Part shown: piece after piece, positions 29,009 to 37,613 of the stretch
How positions within the stretch are numbered: the first letter of the stretch is position 1
Layout of the letters: every line of letters starts with the position of its first letter
Source: Chelatococcus albus
GTDB taxonomy: Bacteria > Pseudomonadota > Alphaproteobacteria > Rhizobiales > Beijerinckiaceae
DNA: 64,000 bases
Assembly (NCBI RefSeq): GCF_030067675.1
Contig: NZ_JASJEV010000009.1
Span: 62,001 to 126,000, forward strand
Direction: 5' to 3'
The notes under the pieces: model-generated
The model's database searches: none
What the model was told of the DNA's origin: nothing
Seen by the model: the letters and a program-made list of their open reading frames with translations, nothing else
Made by a program: the position numbers and the translations under genes

Positions 29009-30015
29009 CCACTCCCATCCTGTCGCTCGAAGGCGTGTCGAAGCGCTTCGTCAAGCCGCTCGACACCGCCCAGAAGATCGCCCGGCTCCTCGGCTCGCGG
29101 CTCGAAGCCCAGGTCGTGCGCGCCGTCGACGGCATCGACCTTGAGATCGCCGAGGGCGAGGTCGTCGGCCTCGTCGGCGAGTCGGGCTGCGGCAAGTCCA
29201 CCCTCGGACGCGTCGTCGCCGGCATCTATCCGCCGAGCGAGGGCACGGTCCGCTACAAGGGTGCCGACACCGCCACCCTGCACGGCCGCGAGCGGCGGGC
29301 GGCGGAGCTCGCCGTGCAGATGGTCTTCCAGGACCCGATGGCCTCGCTCAACCCCCGCCTGCGCGTCGTCGACATCATCGGCGAGGCGCCGGTGGTGCAC
29401 GGCCTCGTCACGCGCCGCGACGTCGATGCCTACGTCTGCGAGGTCATGACGCGCGTCGGCCTCGATCCGGCGACGCGCAAGCGCTATCCGCACCAGTTCT
29501 CGGGCGGCCAGCGGGCGCGCATCGGCATTGCCCGGGCGCTCGCGGTCAATCCCAAGGTCGTGGTCTGCGACGAATCGACGGCGGCCCTCGACGTGTCGAT
29601 CCAGGCGCAGGTGCTCAACCTGTTCATGAAGCTGCGCGAGGAGCTCGGCCTCACCTATCTCTTCGTCAGCCACGACCTCGGCGTGGTGGAGCACATCGCC
29701 GACCGTGTCGCCGTGATGTACCTCGGCCGCATCGTCGAGCTCGCGCCGGCGGAAGAGCTCTTCCGCAAGCCGAACCACCCCTACACCCAGGCCCTCCTCG
29801 CCGAGGTGCCGCGGCTCGAGCCGAAGAAGAAGACCTTCTCGGCGCTCAAGGGCGAGCTGCCCTCGCCGCTCCACCCGCCGTCGGGCTGCCATTTCCATCC
29901 GCGCTGCCCCTTCGCCATGCCCCGCTGCAAGGCAGAGAAGCCCATGCTGAAGGAGGTCGCGCCCGGGCGCTTCTCGACCTGCCACCTCAATGACGAGCCG
30001 GCGAAGGCGGCCTGA
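29005..30015 (+). CDS. Peptide-type ABC importer, ATPase 2 (DppF-like)
   Basis: 336 residues, GTG start at 29005 overlapping the previous stop (GTGA), so translation is probably coupled. Walker A GESGCGKST at about 58-66, MVFQDPMASLNPRL (about 107-120), signature FSGGQRAR (about 164-171), Walker B VVVCDESTAALDVS and FVSHDLGVVEH. Note the Walker B reads CDES rather than the usual CDEP. The C-terminal cysteine cluster CHFHPRCPFAMPRC (about 293-306) matches the first ATPase. It completes the importer; the downstream otn genes are convergent. Confidence 0.95.
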   Translation: MTTPILSLEGVSKRFVKPLDTAQKIARLLGSRLEAQVVRAVDGIDLEIAEGEVVGLVGESGCGKSTLGRVVAGIYPPSEGTVRYKGADTATLHGRERRAAELAVQMVFQDPMASLNPRLRVVDIIGEAPVVHGLVTRRDVDAYVCEVMTRVGLDPATRKRYPHQFSGGQRARIGIARALAVNPKVVVCDESTAALDVSIQAQVLNLFMKLREELGLTYLFVSHDLGVVEHIADRVAVMYLGRIVELAPAEELFRKPNHPYTQALLAEVPRLEPKKKTFSALKGELPSPLHPPSGCHFHPRCPFAMPRCKAEKPMLKEVAPGRFSTCHLNDEPAKAA

Positions 30016-30063
30016 CGGCGAGACATCGGAATGCGGGAGAGTTCACCGCCGCAGCGGGCTCTC

Positions 30064-30843
30064 TCACGCCACTCCGAGGGCCCTCATCCAGCCGAGCCCG
30101 TCCTCCGTGCGGCCGCGCGGCCTGTATTCGAGGCCGATGGGCTCGTGATAGCCGATCGCCTCCAGCGCGTCGAAGATCGCGCGGTAGGCGACCTCGCCCT
30201 CGTCCGGCTCGTGGCGGGAAGGAACGGCGGCGATCTGCACGTGGCCGATGACATCCCGGTGCCTTTCCAGGCGGCGGATCAGGTCTCCCTCCATGATCTG
30301 CACATGGTAGACATCGAAGAGGAGCTTCACGTTAGCCTCGCCGACGCGGGCGATGAGGTCGGCGATCTCGTCCGAGCGCGACACGAGATAGTCCGGCTTG
30401 TCGCGCACGTTGAGCGGCTCGAGCAGGATGGTGACGCCCGCCGCCGCGGCCTCGCGCGCCGCCCGGCGGATGTTCGCCACATAGGTGTCGAGCGCCGCCG
30501 CCCGGGCCTCCGGCGCAACCACGCCGGCCATGACGTGGATCTTCCCCGTGCCCAGCGCCTGCGCATAGGCGAGTGCGTCGCTCCAGTGCACCGCGAAATC
30601 GGCCTCGCGCCCTGGCATGCCGGCAAGCCCCCACTCGCCGCGCGCCACGTCGCCCGGCGCCGTGTTGAGACCCGTCATGGCAACGCCCGCCCGCGCAAGC
30701 CGCTCCCTCAGGACGGGAATCGGGAACTCGTAGGGAAAGTGGCATTCGACCTTGTCGAAGCCCGCCGCCTTCGCCGCGTCGATGCGGTCGAGAAACGGCC
30801 GGTCGGCGAAGAGGAAGGCGATGTTTGCGGAGAAGCTCGGCAT
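30064..30843 (-). CDS. otnI: 2-oxo-tetronate isomerase (hydroxypyruvate-isomerase-like)
   Basis: 259-residue TIM-barrel isomerase of the Hyi/OtnI family. It converts 2-oxo-tetronate to 3-oxo-tetronate in the breakdown of four-carbon sugar acids (erythronate, threonate). Seen: MPSFSANIAFLFADRPFLDR at the start, CHFPYEFP (about 34-41), catalytic glutamates in ILLEPLNVRDKP (about 140-151) and LEYRPRGRT near the end, and LFDVYHVQIMEGDL (about 174-187). It is the third gene of otnK-otnC-otnI, 77 bases after otnC. Plain hydroxypyruvate isomerase is the alternative, but the neighbours favour OtnI. Confidence 0.9.
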   Translation of the reverse strand: MPSFSANIAFLFADRPFLDRIDAAKAAGFDKVECHFPYEFPIPVLRERLARAGVAMTGLNTAPGDVARGEWGLAGMPGREADFAVHWSDALAYAQALGTGKIHVMAGVVAPEARAAALDTYVANIRRAAREAAAAGVTILLEPLNVRDKPDYLVSRSDEIADLIARVGEANVKLLFDVYHVQIMEGDLIRRLERHRDVIGHVQIAAVPSRHEPDEGEVAYRAIFDALEAIGYHEPIGLEYRPRGRTEDGLGWMRALGVA

Positions 30844-30920
30844 GGGGCGTCCGTCGATCGGGAGTGGGCGGTGGTTCCGGCGCGCCGGCCGTCGGCCAAG
30901 CCGGAGGTGCTGCGGTCTGC

Positions 30921-31571
30921 CTAGCGCGGCGGGCTGAAGACACGCTCCAGTTCCTCGATTTGCGCCGCATCGAGGCGCCGCGCCGGCTGACCGCGCAGGA
31001 CGAGGACGAGTTTCGCCGTCTCCTCCAGTTCCTCGGCAGCGTAGACGGCCGTCTCCACGTCCTTGCCCGCCACCACGGGGCCGTGGTTGGCGAGGAGGAC
31101 GGCGGCGTGGCTGCCGCCCAGCGCGCGGATCATGTGGCCCATGCGCGGGTCGCCGGGACGCACGTAGGGCAGCAGCTTCACGCGCCCGACGCGCATGACG
31201 ACATAGGGCGTGAGCGGAGGAATGCAGTCGTCCGGATCGGTGTCGGCGAGGCAGGAGATCGCCGTGGCATAGGTCGAATGCAGGTGCACCACGGCGCCGG
31301 TGCCCGGCCGCGTCTCGTAGAAGGCGCGATGCAGGAAGACCTCCTTCGAGGGCGGGTCGCCGGCGATGTGCCGCCCGTCCCGATCGAGCTTGGCGATGCG
31401 CGCGGGGTCGAGGAAGCCGAGGCAGGCATTCGTCGGCGTGACGAGCAGCCCGTCTTCCACCGCGGCGCTGATGTTGCCCGAGGAGCCGACGGTGAAACCC
31501 CGCTCGAACATCGAGCGCGCGAAACGCACGATCGTCTCGCGCGTGCGCGCTTCGCTCGCCGCCCCGCTCAT
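30921..31571 (-). CDS. otnC: 3-oxo-tetronate 4-phosphate decarboxylase
   Basis: 216-residue class II aldolase-fold enzyme with a zinc site. It decarboxylates 3-oxo-tetronate 4-phosphate to dihydroxyacetone phosphate. The zinc ligands are in VVHLHSTYATA (two histidines at about 92 and 94) and NHGPVVAG (about 155-162); the catalytic-type glutamate is in SKEVFLHR (about 74-81). GSSGNISA near residue 30 binds the phosphate. The ATG at 31571 overlaps the otnK stop (ATGA), so the two are coupled. Confidence 0.9.
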   Translation of the reverse strand: MSGAASEARTRETIVRFARSMFERGFTVGSSGNISAAVEDGLLVTPTNACLGFLDPARIAKLDRDGRHIAGDPPSKEVFLHRAFYETRPGTGAVVHLHSTYATAISCLADTDPDDCIPPLTPYVVMRVGRVKLLPYVRPGDPRMGHMIRALGGSHAAVLLANHGPVVAGKDVETAVYAAEELEETAKLVLVLRGQPARRLDAAQIEELERVFSPPR

Positions 31572-32860
31572 GCGGCCTCTCCGCGCGCCGGCGCGCCGCC
31601 CAGCACGGCGAGCGCCTTCGAGAAGAAATCTTCCGCCCCGAAGTTGCCGGACTTCAGCGCCAGCGCCAGCGGCTTCTCGCCGTCGGCGACGAGCGCCGGC
31701 ACGCCCGGATCGATCTCCGGGCCGATGGCGAGCGCATCGAGCCCGAGCGCCGAGACGACCGCCCCGGACGTCTCGCCGCCGGCAACGACGAGGCGGCGGA
31801 TACCGCCGGCGACGAGGGCTCGTGCCGTCTCGGCGAAGAGCCCGTCGAGCCTCGTTGCCACGGCCTCGCGGCCATGCGCCGCCTGTAACCTGGCCACCTT
31901 CTCGGGCGATGCCGAGGAGAAGACGAGGGGCGCCCTGCCCGCGTGCCCGCGGACGAAGGCCACGAGGTCGGCAACCGCGACGCGCCCGGCCATCACGGCA
32001 TCGACGTCGATGGGGAGGACCGGATGACCGGCGCGGTGCCGCTCGATCTGGGCGAGGGTCGCGCGCGAGCAGGATCCGGCGAGGATCGCCTCCGGCCCGC
32101 CCACGCCGATGAACGCGGGGCGCCGGCCGCTCGCGAGCCCCGCTGCGATGAAGTTCTGCGGCAGGCCGAGCGCGATCCCCGAACCGCCGGTGACGAGCGG
32201 CGCCTCGGCAGAGGCGGCGCCGATGGCGACGAGGTCCTCGTCCGAAAGCGCGTCGACGATCACGAGCCGTTCGCCGCGTGTGGCCGCGGCCGCGAGCGCG
32301 GCGCGGATCGCGTCGCTCCCGCGACGCACCGTGCCCCAGTCGACGAGGCCGACCGGCTCCTCGCACTGGCGCGCCAGCCAGCGGCGGATGTCGGCATCGG
32401 TCATGGGATTGAGCGGGTGGTGCTCCAGGCCCGACTCGTTGAGGAGCCGGTCGCCGACAAAGAGATGGCCGCGGTAGACCGTCCGCCCCGTCGTCGGAAA
32501 GGCCGGGCAGGCGACGACCCCTTGCGCCCCGAGAGCCTTCGCCAGCGCCTCGCCCACCGGGCCGATGTTGCCCGCCGGCGTCGAGTCGAAGGTCGAGCAG
32601 TATTTGAAGACGATCTGCCGGCAGCCCTGAGCCCGCAGCCAGGCGAGCGCGGCCAGCGACTGGGCGACCGCCTCGGCCACCGGGATCGACCGGCTCTTGA
32701 GCGAGACGACTCCTGCCTCGCAATCGACCGCGGCGGGGCGGGAGGGAACGCCGAGGAACTGGGTGGTCGCGAGACCGCCGCTGCCGGGCAGGCCCTTGGC
32801 CAGGGTGTTGGCGATGTCGCTCGCCCCCGTGAAGTCGTCCGCGATCACGCCGAGCAGCAT
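31568..32860 (-). CDS. otnK: 3-oxo-tetronate kinase
   Basis: Four-carbon acid-sugar kinase (DUF1537 family), 430 residues. It phosphorylates 3-oxo-tetronate at O4 for OtnC. The N-terminal domain has GVIADDFTGASDIANTL (about 4-20) and FKYCSTFDSTPAGNIGP (about 87-103); the C-terminal nucleotide-binding domain has VVAGGETSGAVVSALG near 355-370. ATG 32860 is used; a GTG nine bases upstream is possible. It is the first gene of the otn set. The dehydrogenase that usually feeds this pathway is not in the set. Confidence 0.9.
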   Translation of the reverse strand: MLLGVIADDFTGASDIANTLAKGLPGSGGLATTQFLGVPSRPAAVDCEAGVVSLKSRSIPVAEAVAQSLAALAWLRAQGCRQIVFKYCSTFDSTPAGNIGPVGEALAKALGAQGVVACPAFPTTGRTVYRGHLFVGDRLLNESGLEHHPLNPMTDADIRRWLARQCEEPVGLVDWGTVRRGSDAIRAALAAAATRGERLVIVDALSDEDLVAIGAASAEAPLVTGGSGIALGLPQNFIAAGLASGRRPAFIGVGGPEAILAGSCSRATLAQIERHRAGHPVLPIDVDAVMAGRVAVADLVAFVRGHAGRAPLVFSSASPEKVARLQAAHGREAVATRLDGLFAETARALVAGGIRRLVVAGGETSGAVVSALGLDALAIGPEIDPGVPALVADGEKPLALALKSGNFGAEDFFSKALAVLGGAPARGEAA

Positions 32861-33043
32861 GCGTTTCACCCCGTCATCCCTGTATGCAGAGCACAGAATG
32901 TATGCTCCCTCCCCCGTGCTCAAGCCGCCGCCGGCGAAACGGGCGATGCGCCTTGCGCATGACGACTTGCCCCGGCCGGCCGGCAGGTTCTGCAAGGCGC
33001 CCGCTGCGACCCGACCGGCAGCGACGCGAACCCGCCGGCGCGC

Positions 33044-34252
33044 TCACCCTTCCGCTACCGGCCAGGACCAGAAGTCGCGGCCACGCTCGTTCAGGAAGCG
33101 GTTGAGCACCATGCGGTGCACCTCGCTCGCACCGTCCACGAGCCGCGCCTGACGGGCGTAGCGGTAGATCCATTCGAGCACAGTGTCCTTGGAATAGCCG
33201 CGGGCGCCGTTGAGCTGGATGGCGACGTCTGCAGCCTCGTGCAGCGTGTCGGCGACGTGGATCTTCGCCATGGAGATCTCGCTGCGGGCGAAGCCCCCGC
33301 GGTCGAGTTCCCAGGAGGCCTTCATGACGAGCAGGCGGCCGATCTCGATGTTCATGGCGAGCCGGCCGAGCATCATCTGCACGCTCTCGCGGTCGGCGAG
33401 CCGCACGCCGAAGCTCTGGCGCTCGGCGACATAGGCCTGCGCGATCTCCACGCAGCGCTTGGCAAGTCCGAGCCATCGCATGCAATGGGTGAGCCGCGCC
33501 GGGCCGAGGCGGATCTGCGTTACCTTCAGGCCATCGCCGTCGCCGAGAAGCACGTTCTCGGCCGGGATCCGCAGGCCGTCGAATTCCAGCTCGCAATGGC
33601 CGCCGTGCTCCTCCGGGCCCATGATCGCGATGCGCCGCAGAATGCGCCAGCCGGGGTCATCCCTGTGGAACAGGAAGGCAGTAAGGCCGCGGCGCGCGTC
33701 GTCGGAGGTGCGGGCGATCAGGATGAAATGCGCCGCCTCCTCGGCCCCGGTGATGAACCACTTGCGGCCGTGCACGACGTAGGCGTCGCCGCGCCGCTCC
33801 GCCCGCGTGCGGATCATCGTGGGATCCGAGCCCCCGCCGGGATGCGGCTCGGTCATGGCGAAGGCGGAGCGCACGGCCCCCTCGGCCAGTGGCCTCAGCC
33901 AGCGCTCCTTCTGCGCCTCGGTACCAACCGCCTCCAGCAGCATCATGTTGCCATCGTCCGGGGCGGCGCAGTTGAAGACCACGGGGCCGAAGAGCGAGCG
34001 GTTCATCGCCTCGTAGCAGGCCGCCATGCCGACCTTGCCGAGGCCCTGCCCGCCCCACTCCGGCGAAAGCTGCAGGCACCACAGGCCCTCGGCCCTCGCC
34101 TTGTCCCGCAACTCGTCGAGCAGTTCGAGACGGATATTCTCGTGTTCGTCGTAGCTCGCCGGATGCGGCTCGAGCGGGATGAGCTCGCGCTCGACGAAGT
34201 CGGCGATGCGGGCTCGCAAGTCGTCGACCTCGGGAGAGATGGTGAAGTCCAT
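33044..34252 (-). CDS. Acyl-CoA dehydrogenase
   Basis: FAD enzyme of 402 residues that introduces a double bond into an acyl-CoA. N-terminal helices start MDFTISPEVDDLRARIADFV; the FAD/substrate segment reads FAMTEPHPGGGSDPTMIRT (about 131-149); WFITGAEEAAHFI (about 165-177) and GMLG-like helices follow; the C-terminus has LNGARGYSKDTVLEWIYRYA (about 348-367). The sequence resembles the ACAD10/11-like and phosphotransferase-associated acyl-CoA dehydrogenases more than the short-chain butyryl group. It follows the SDR gene by 43 bases on the same strand; together they suggest oxidation of an unusual acyl or hydroxyacyl substrate that I cannot name. Confidence 0.9.
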   Translation of the reverse strand: MDFTISPEVDDLRARIADFVERELIPLEPHPASYDEHENIRLELLDELRDKARAEGLWCLQLSPEWGGQGLGKVGMAACYEAMNRSLFGPVVFNCAAPDDGNMMLLEAVGTEAQKERWLRPLAEGAVRSAFAMTEPHPGGGSDPTMIRTRAERRGDAYVVHGRKWFITGAEEAAHFILIARTSDDARRGLTAFLFHRDDPGWRILRRIAIMGPEEHGGHCELEFDGLRIPAENVLLGDGDGLKVTQIRLGPARLTHCMRWLGLAKRCVEIAQAYVAERQSFGVRLADRESVQMMLGRLAMNIEIGRLLVMKASWELDRGGFARSEISMAKIHVADTLHEAADVAIQLNGARGYSKDTVLEWIYRYARQARLVDGASEVHRMVLNRFLNERGRDFWSWPVAEG

Positions 34253-34295
34253 GGCGTGTCACCTCCATCGGAGCGCTTGTCCCCGAACTCCCCCG

Positions 34296-35069
34296 TCACA
34301 GCGACGACACGAGATGACCGCCGTCGACGGTCACCACGGAGCCGGTCATCCAGGCGGAAGCATCGGTCGCTAGCAGAAGAAAGGGGCCGTCGAGGTCGTC
34401 CGGCGTGCCGGCGCGGCGCATGGGGATGCGCTTGAGGAGCGCCTGGCCCGCCTCGCTCGCCAGGAAGCCGGCGTTGATGTCGGTCTCGATGTAGCCCGGG
34501 GCGAGCGCGTTGACGCGGATGCCGTGCCGCGCCCACTCGAGCGCCAGCGTCTTGGTCATCTGCACGACGCCCGCCTTCGACACACAGTAGGGCGCCACGT
34601 GGCCTGCGACCCGCAGCCCGAGGATCGAGGCGATGTTGACGATCGTTCCGCCCCTTCCCGCCGCGCGCCAGCGTCGCGCGGCCTCGGTCGCCACGAGCCA
34701 GACGCCCCGCAGGTTCGTCGCCATCACGGCATCGAAGTCGCTCGCCGCGGTCTCGACGGCCGCACGTCCTTCCCCGCCGATGCCAGCGTTGTTCACCACG
34801 ACGTCCAGGGGCCCGACGGCATCCTCGGCCGCGCTGAGGGCTGCGGCAACGGAGACCTCGTCCGCCACATCGAGATCGACGGCGACGGCGGCCGCCGCGC
34901 CGAGCCCGCCGAGGTCTGCCACCAATGCGTCGAGCCGTGCGCGCCGGCGGGCGCCGACCACGACGGCGGCGCCGTGGCGCGCGGCGAGCGTGGCGAAATG
35001 GGCGCCGAGACCGCCCGAGGCGCCGGTGACGAACAACCGCTTGCCCCGCAGCCGCGCGCCCAGATCCAT
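34296..35069 (-). CDS. Short-chain dehydrogenase/reductase
   Basis: 257-residue classical SDR. Cofactor loop VTGASGGLGAHF (about 14-25), an arginine pair after the second strand (VGARRRARL) that suggests NADP or mixed preference, NNAGIGG (about 92-98), catalytic serine in IVNIASILG (about 144-152), and the YCVSKAG motif (about 162-168) with catalytic tyrosine and lysine. ATG 35069 is chosen since upstream codons lack the fold. It is the first gene of a two-gene set with the acyl-CoA dehydrogenase, so a 3-hydroxyacyl-type substrate is plausible. Confidence 0.9.
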   Translation of the reverse strand: MDLGARLRGKRLFVTGASGGLGAHFATLAARHGAAVVVGARRRARLDALVADLGGLGAAAAVAVDLDVADEVSVAAALSAAEDAVGPLDVVVNNAGIGGEGRAAVETAASDFDAVMATNLRGVWLVATEAARRWRAAGRGGTIVNIASILGLRVAGHVAPYCVSKAGVVQMTKTLALEWARHGIRVNALAPGYIETDINAGFLASEAGQALLKRIPMRRAGTPDDLDGPFLLLATDASAWMTGSVVTVDGGHLVSSL

Positions 35070-35155
35070 GACCGCCCCCTCGCCCCGCGCCGGAGCAGGG
35101 CCTATCTCTCGTGTTCCGCAGGAGGAGGCTCGCCTTGGGTGCACGAGAGGTCAAG

Positions 35156-35899
35156 ATGGGCGCTGTCGCCCTCGCGGTCGCCGATGACCAGCCGACCTAT
35201 TGGGACCGCGTCGCCGCCGGCCTCTGGGAACCCGGCACCCTGGCCGTGCTCGATCGCTGGCTCGATGGCGACACCGTCTTCGTCGACCTCGGTGCCTGGG
35301 TCGGGCCGACCGCGCTCTATGCCGCAGCCCTTGGCGCGCGCGTCTTCGCCGTGGAGGCGGATCCGGCGGCGCTCGATCAGCTCGCGCGCAATCTCGCCGC
35401 CAATCCGACGCTCGCCGAGCGCATCACGGTGATCGACCGCGCCATCCATCCCCATGCCGGCACCGTGACCTTCGGTGCCCGACGCAAGCCCGGTGATTCG
35501 ATGTCGAGCCTGCTCCTCGCCGGCGCGCCCACGACCTGGTCGGCCGAGACGATCACGCCGGCCGAACTGGCGGCCCTGCTGCCGTGCGACGGTCGGCGCT
35601 TCGTCAAGATCGACATCGAAGGGGCGGAATACGATCTCCTGCCCCATCTCGGCCCGCTCATGGACCGATCGGAGGCGGCGGTCCTTCTGTCCCTGCATCC
35701 GGGGATCCTCGCCGCCGGCCGCGGCCTCGACGCCAATGAGATCATACGCAGGACGGCGGCTGCTCTTGCACCCTTCCGCGGCTGGGGCGCCCACGCCGTG
35801 ACAAGCGCCGGCGCCGAATGGCGCACGGACGATGCCGCCAGCCTCGACCCGCGACGCGAAGTCCCGGAAACGGACGAGTGGCTCCTCGTCAGGTGCTGA
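35156..35899 (+). CDS. FkbM-family methyltransferase
   Basis: 247 residues from ATG 35156, which follows GAGAGG at normal distance; a TTG at 35135 behind AGGAGGAGG and a GTG at 35111 are in-frame alternatives. SAM-binding motif I is VFVDLGAWVGPTALYAAALG (about 40-59), followed by VFAVEADPAALDQLARNL and, later, RFVKIDIEGAEYDLLPHLG (about 143-161), the FkbM hallmark. Such enzymes O-methylate sugars or other small groups; substrate unknown. It is divergent from the SDR gene and its end overlaps the end of the convergent ferredoxin-cyclase gene by 11 bases. Confidence 0.85.
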   Translation: MGAVALAVADDQPTYWDRVAAGLWEPGTLAVLDRWLDGDTVFVDLGAWVGPTALYAAALGARVFAVEADPAALDQLARNLAANPTLAERITVIDRAIHPHAGTVTFGARRKPGDSMSSLLLAGAPTTWSAETITPAELAALLPCDGRRFVKIDIEGAEYDLLPHLGPLMDRSEAAVLLSLHPGILAAGRGLDANEIIRRTAAALAPFRGWGAHAVTSAGAEWRTDDAASLDPRREVPETDEWLLVRC

Positions 35900-37613
35900 C
35901 GACCTTCTTCGCAGGCGCCTCCGCGAGGAGCGCGAAATCCGGCACGACATAGACATGGATCCGCTCCCTGCGGCCGCGCACGGCGATCTCGTGCACGTCG
36001 CAGCCGGGCAGCGCAAAGCCCGACCCCTTGAGTGTCGCCTCGGACACGACGGCGAGGGAGCCATAGTCCTTCGTCAAGGTCTCGAGCCGGCTTGCGATAT
36101 TGACCGTGTCGCCGAGGGCAGTGAGCGCGGCATCGGTTCCCCCGGCAGCGGCCGACCCGACACGGCCGAGGACCGCAGGGCCGGTGTGGATGCCGATTCC
36201 CATCCGCAGGGGCTGCGGCAGGGTCATGGCGAACTCGGCGTTGAGCTCGGCAAGCGCCGCCTGCATGGCGCGCGCAGCGACGATGGCGTCACGGCTGCCG
36301 GCCCCTGGGGCCGGATCGACGCCGAAGAGGGCCATGATGCCGTCGCCCAGGAACTTGTCGACCATCCCGCCGCTGCCGCGAATGATCTCCCCCATCACCT
36401 CGAAATAGCGGTTGAGCAGGAACACGGAGTCGTAGGGATAGAGCTGTTCCGCGAGCGTCGTGAAGGCGCGCAGGTCCGCGAACATCACCGTCACGCGTCG
36501 CTCGACGCCCCAGCGATAGGGGTCGCGGGCGCGCCCGGTCGGCTCCGCTGGCACAACGGGCACGAGCTTGCGCACCGTCACGTCACGTTGCGGCCTGATC
36601 TGGCAGGCGAGGCGCACGCCTTCGGGCGCGCTGATGCGCGCGAGTGCCGCCGCCTCGGCCCCTTCGGCCGCCGGGAACTGGTCAGCGCCGTCGGTCACCA
36701 GCACACGGCAGGTGGTGCAGCGCCCCCGGCCGCCGCAGACCGAGGCGTGCGGAATGCCGTTCGCCCGACTGATCTCGAGGAGCGTCGGACCGGGACGGGC
36801 GCGGACGACCCTTCCCCCTGCGTAGCGCACGAGAAAGCCGCCCCCGAGCCGCGTGACCACGCGACGCGCCGCGATGGCGAGCACCGTCGCCAACGCCAGG
36901 GCGATGAGCAGGACATGGCCGCGGTTGATCATGCCTTGGGCGGCGAAGAATTGCTCGCGCGTCCAGGCTGGGGCCTCGAACTCGAACTCCTCCAGACGCC
37001 GTGCCGCCTCGATCCAGCCGGCCGTGGCCGTCACCGGCACGAGCACGGCAAGGCCGAGCAGCCAGGGCGCCCAACGCTCGTACCACGACTTGGTGTTGAG
37101 CCAGTGGTGAATGCCGATGCAGCCGTGCAGCCAGACGATGTAGAGCAGGAGCGTCTGTTGCAGCGCGGTCGACGGCCAGAGGATGCGCAGCTCGCGCGTA
37201 TAGGTATCGTCGATGCCAAAGGCGAGGTTCATGCCACGCGTGGCGACCACATGCTGCATGAGCCACACCGGGATGAGCAGACCGAGGCCGATCTGCAGAG
37301 CCTCCCACAGCGGCATGCGCCAGGTGTTGCGCCGGACGAGCTTGAACAGGCCGAGCCCGACGTGGAGGACGAGCGCGCCGTAGAGCAGCACGGTGCCGGG
37401 CGGAGAGCGCCAGAAGGCACGCCGGACGGCCTGCGCAGCATCCATCCACGTGACGTCGACGAGCCCGAGCGCATGGTTGAGAAAATGGGTCGCCGCGAAG
37501 GCGAAGAGCACGAGACCCGAGGCGAGGCGCAGGCGCTGGCGGTCGATGCGCAGGCCCGCTCGCCCGGCTGCCGACACCGCCCTGTCCTCGTGGCGTTCCG
37601 CCGTCTCGGTCAC
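35889..37613 (-). CDS. Adenylate cyclase fused to a His-rich membrane domain and a 2Fe-2S ferredoxin domain
   Basis: 574 residues in three parts. Residues 30-250 hold about six membrane helices with many histidines at helix positions (H43, H47, H84, H121, H163, H169, H170), resembling the diheme cytochrome b anchor of fumarate reductase/SdhC; heme binding is inferred. Residues 258-350 are a plant-type ferredoxin domain with C293, C299, C302 and C337 (C-x5-C-x2-C-x34-C), enough for one 2Fe-2S cluster. Residues 368-560 are a class III cyclase with metal aspartates D380 and D424 and transition-state N505 and R509 in GDTVNIASRLE, so it should be active. GTG start at 37613 overlaps the upstream cyclase stop. 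Probably makes cAMP under redox or electron-transport control. Confidence 0.9.
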   Translation of the reverse strand: MTETAERHEDRAVSAAGRAGLRIDRQRLRLASGLVLFAFAATHFLNHALGLVDVTWMDAAQAVRRAFWRSPPGTVLLYGALVLHVGLGLFKLVRRNTWRMPLWEALQIGLGLLIPVWLMQHVVATRGMNLAFGIDDTYTRELRILWPSTALQQTLLLYIVWLHGCIGIHHWLNTKSWYERWAPWLLGLAVLVPVTATAGWIEAARRLEEFEFEAPAWTREQFFAAQGMINRGHVLLIALALATVLAIAARRVVTRLGGGFLVRYAGGRVVRARPGPTLLEISRANGIPHASVCGGRGRCTTCRVLVTDGADQFPAAEGAEAAALARISAPEGVRLACQIRPQRDVTVRKLVPVVPAEPTGRARDPYRWGVERRVTVMFADLRAFTTLAEQLYPYDSVFLLNRYFEVMGEIIRGSGGMVDKFLGDGIMALFGVDPAPGAGSRDAIVAARAMQAALAELNAEFAMTLPQPLRMGIGIHTGPAVLGRVGSAAAGGTDAALTALGDTVNIASRLETLTKDYGSLAVVSEATLKGSGFALPGCDVHEIAVRGRRERIHVYVVPDFALLAEAPAKKVVST

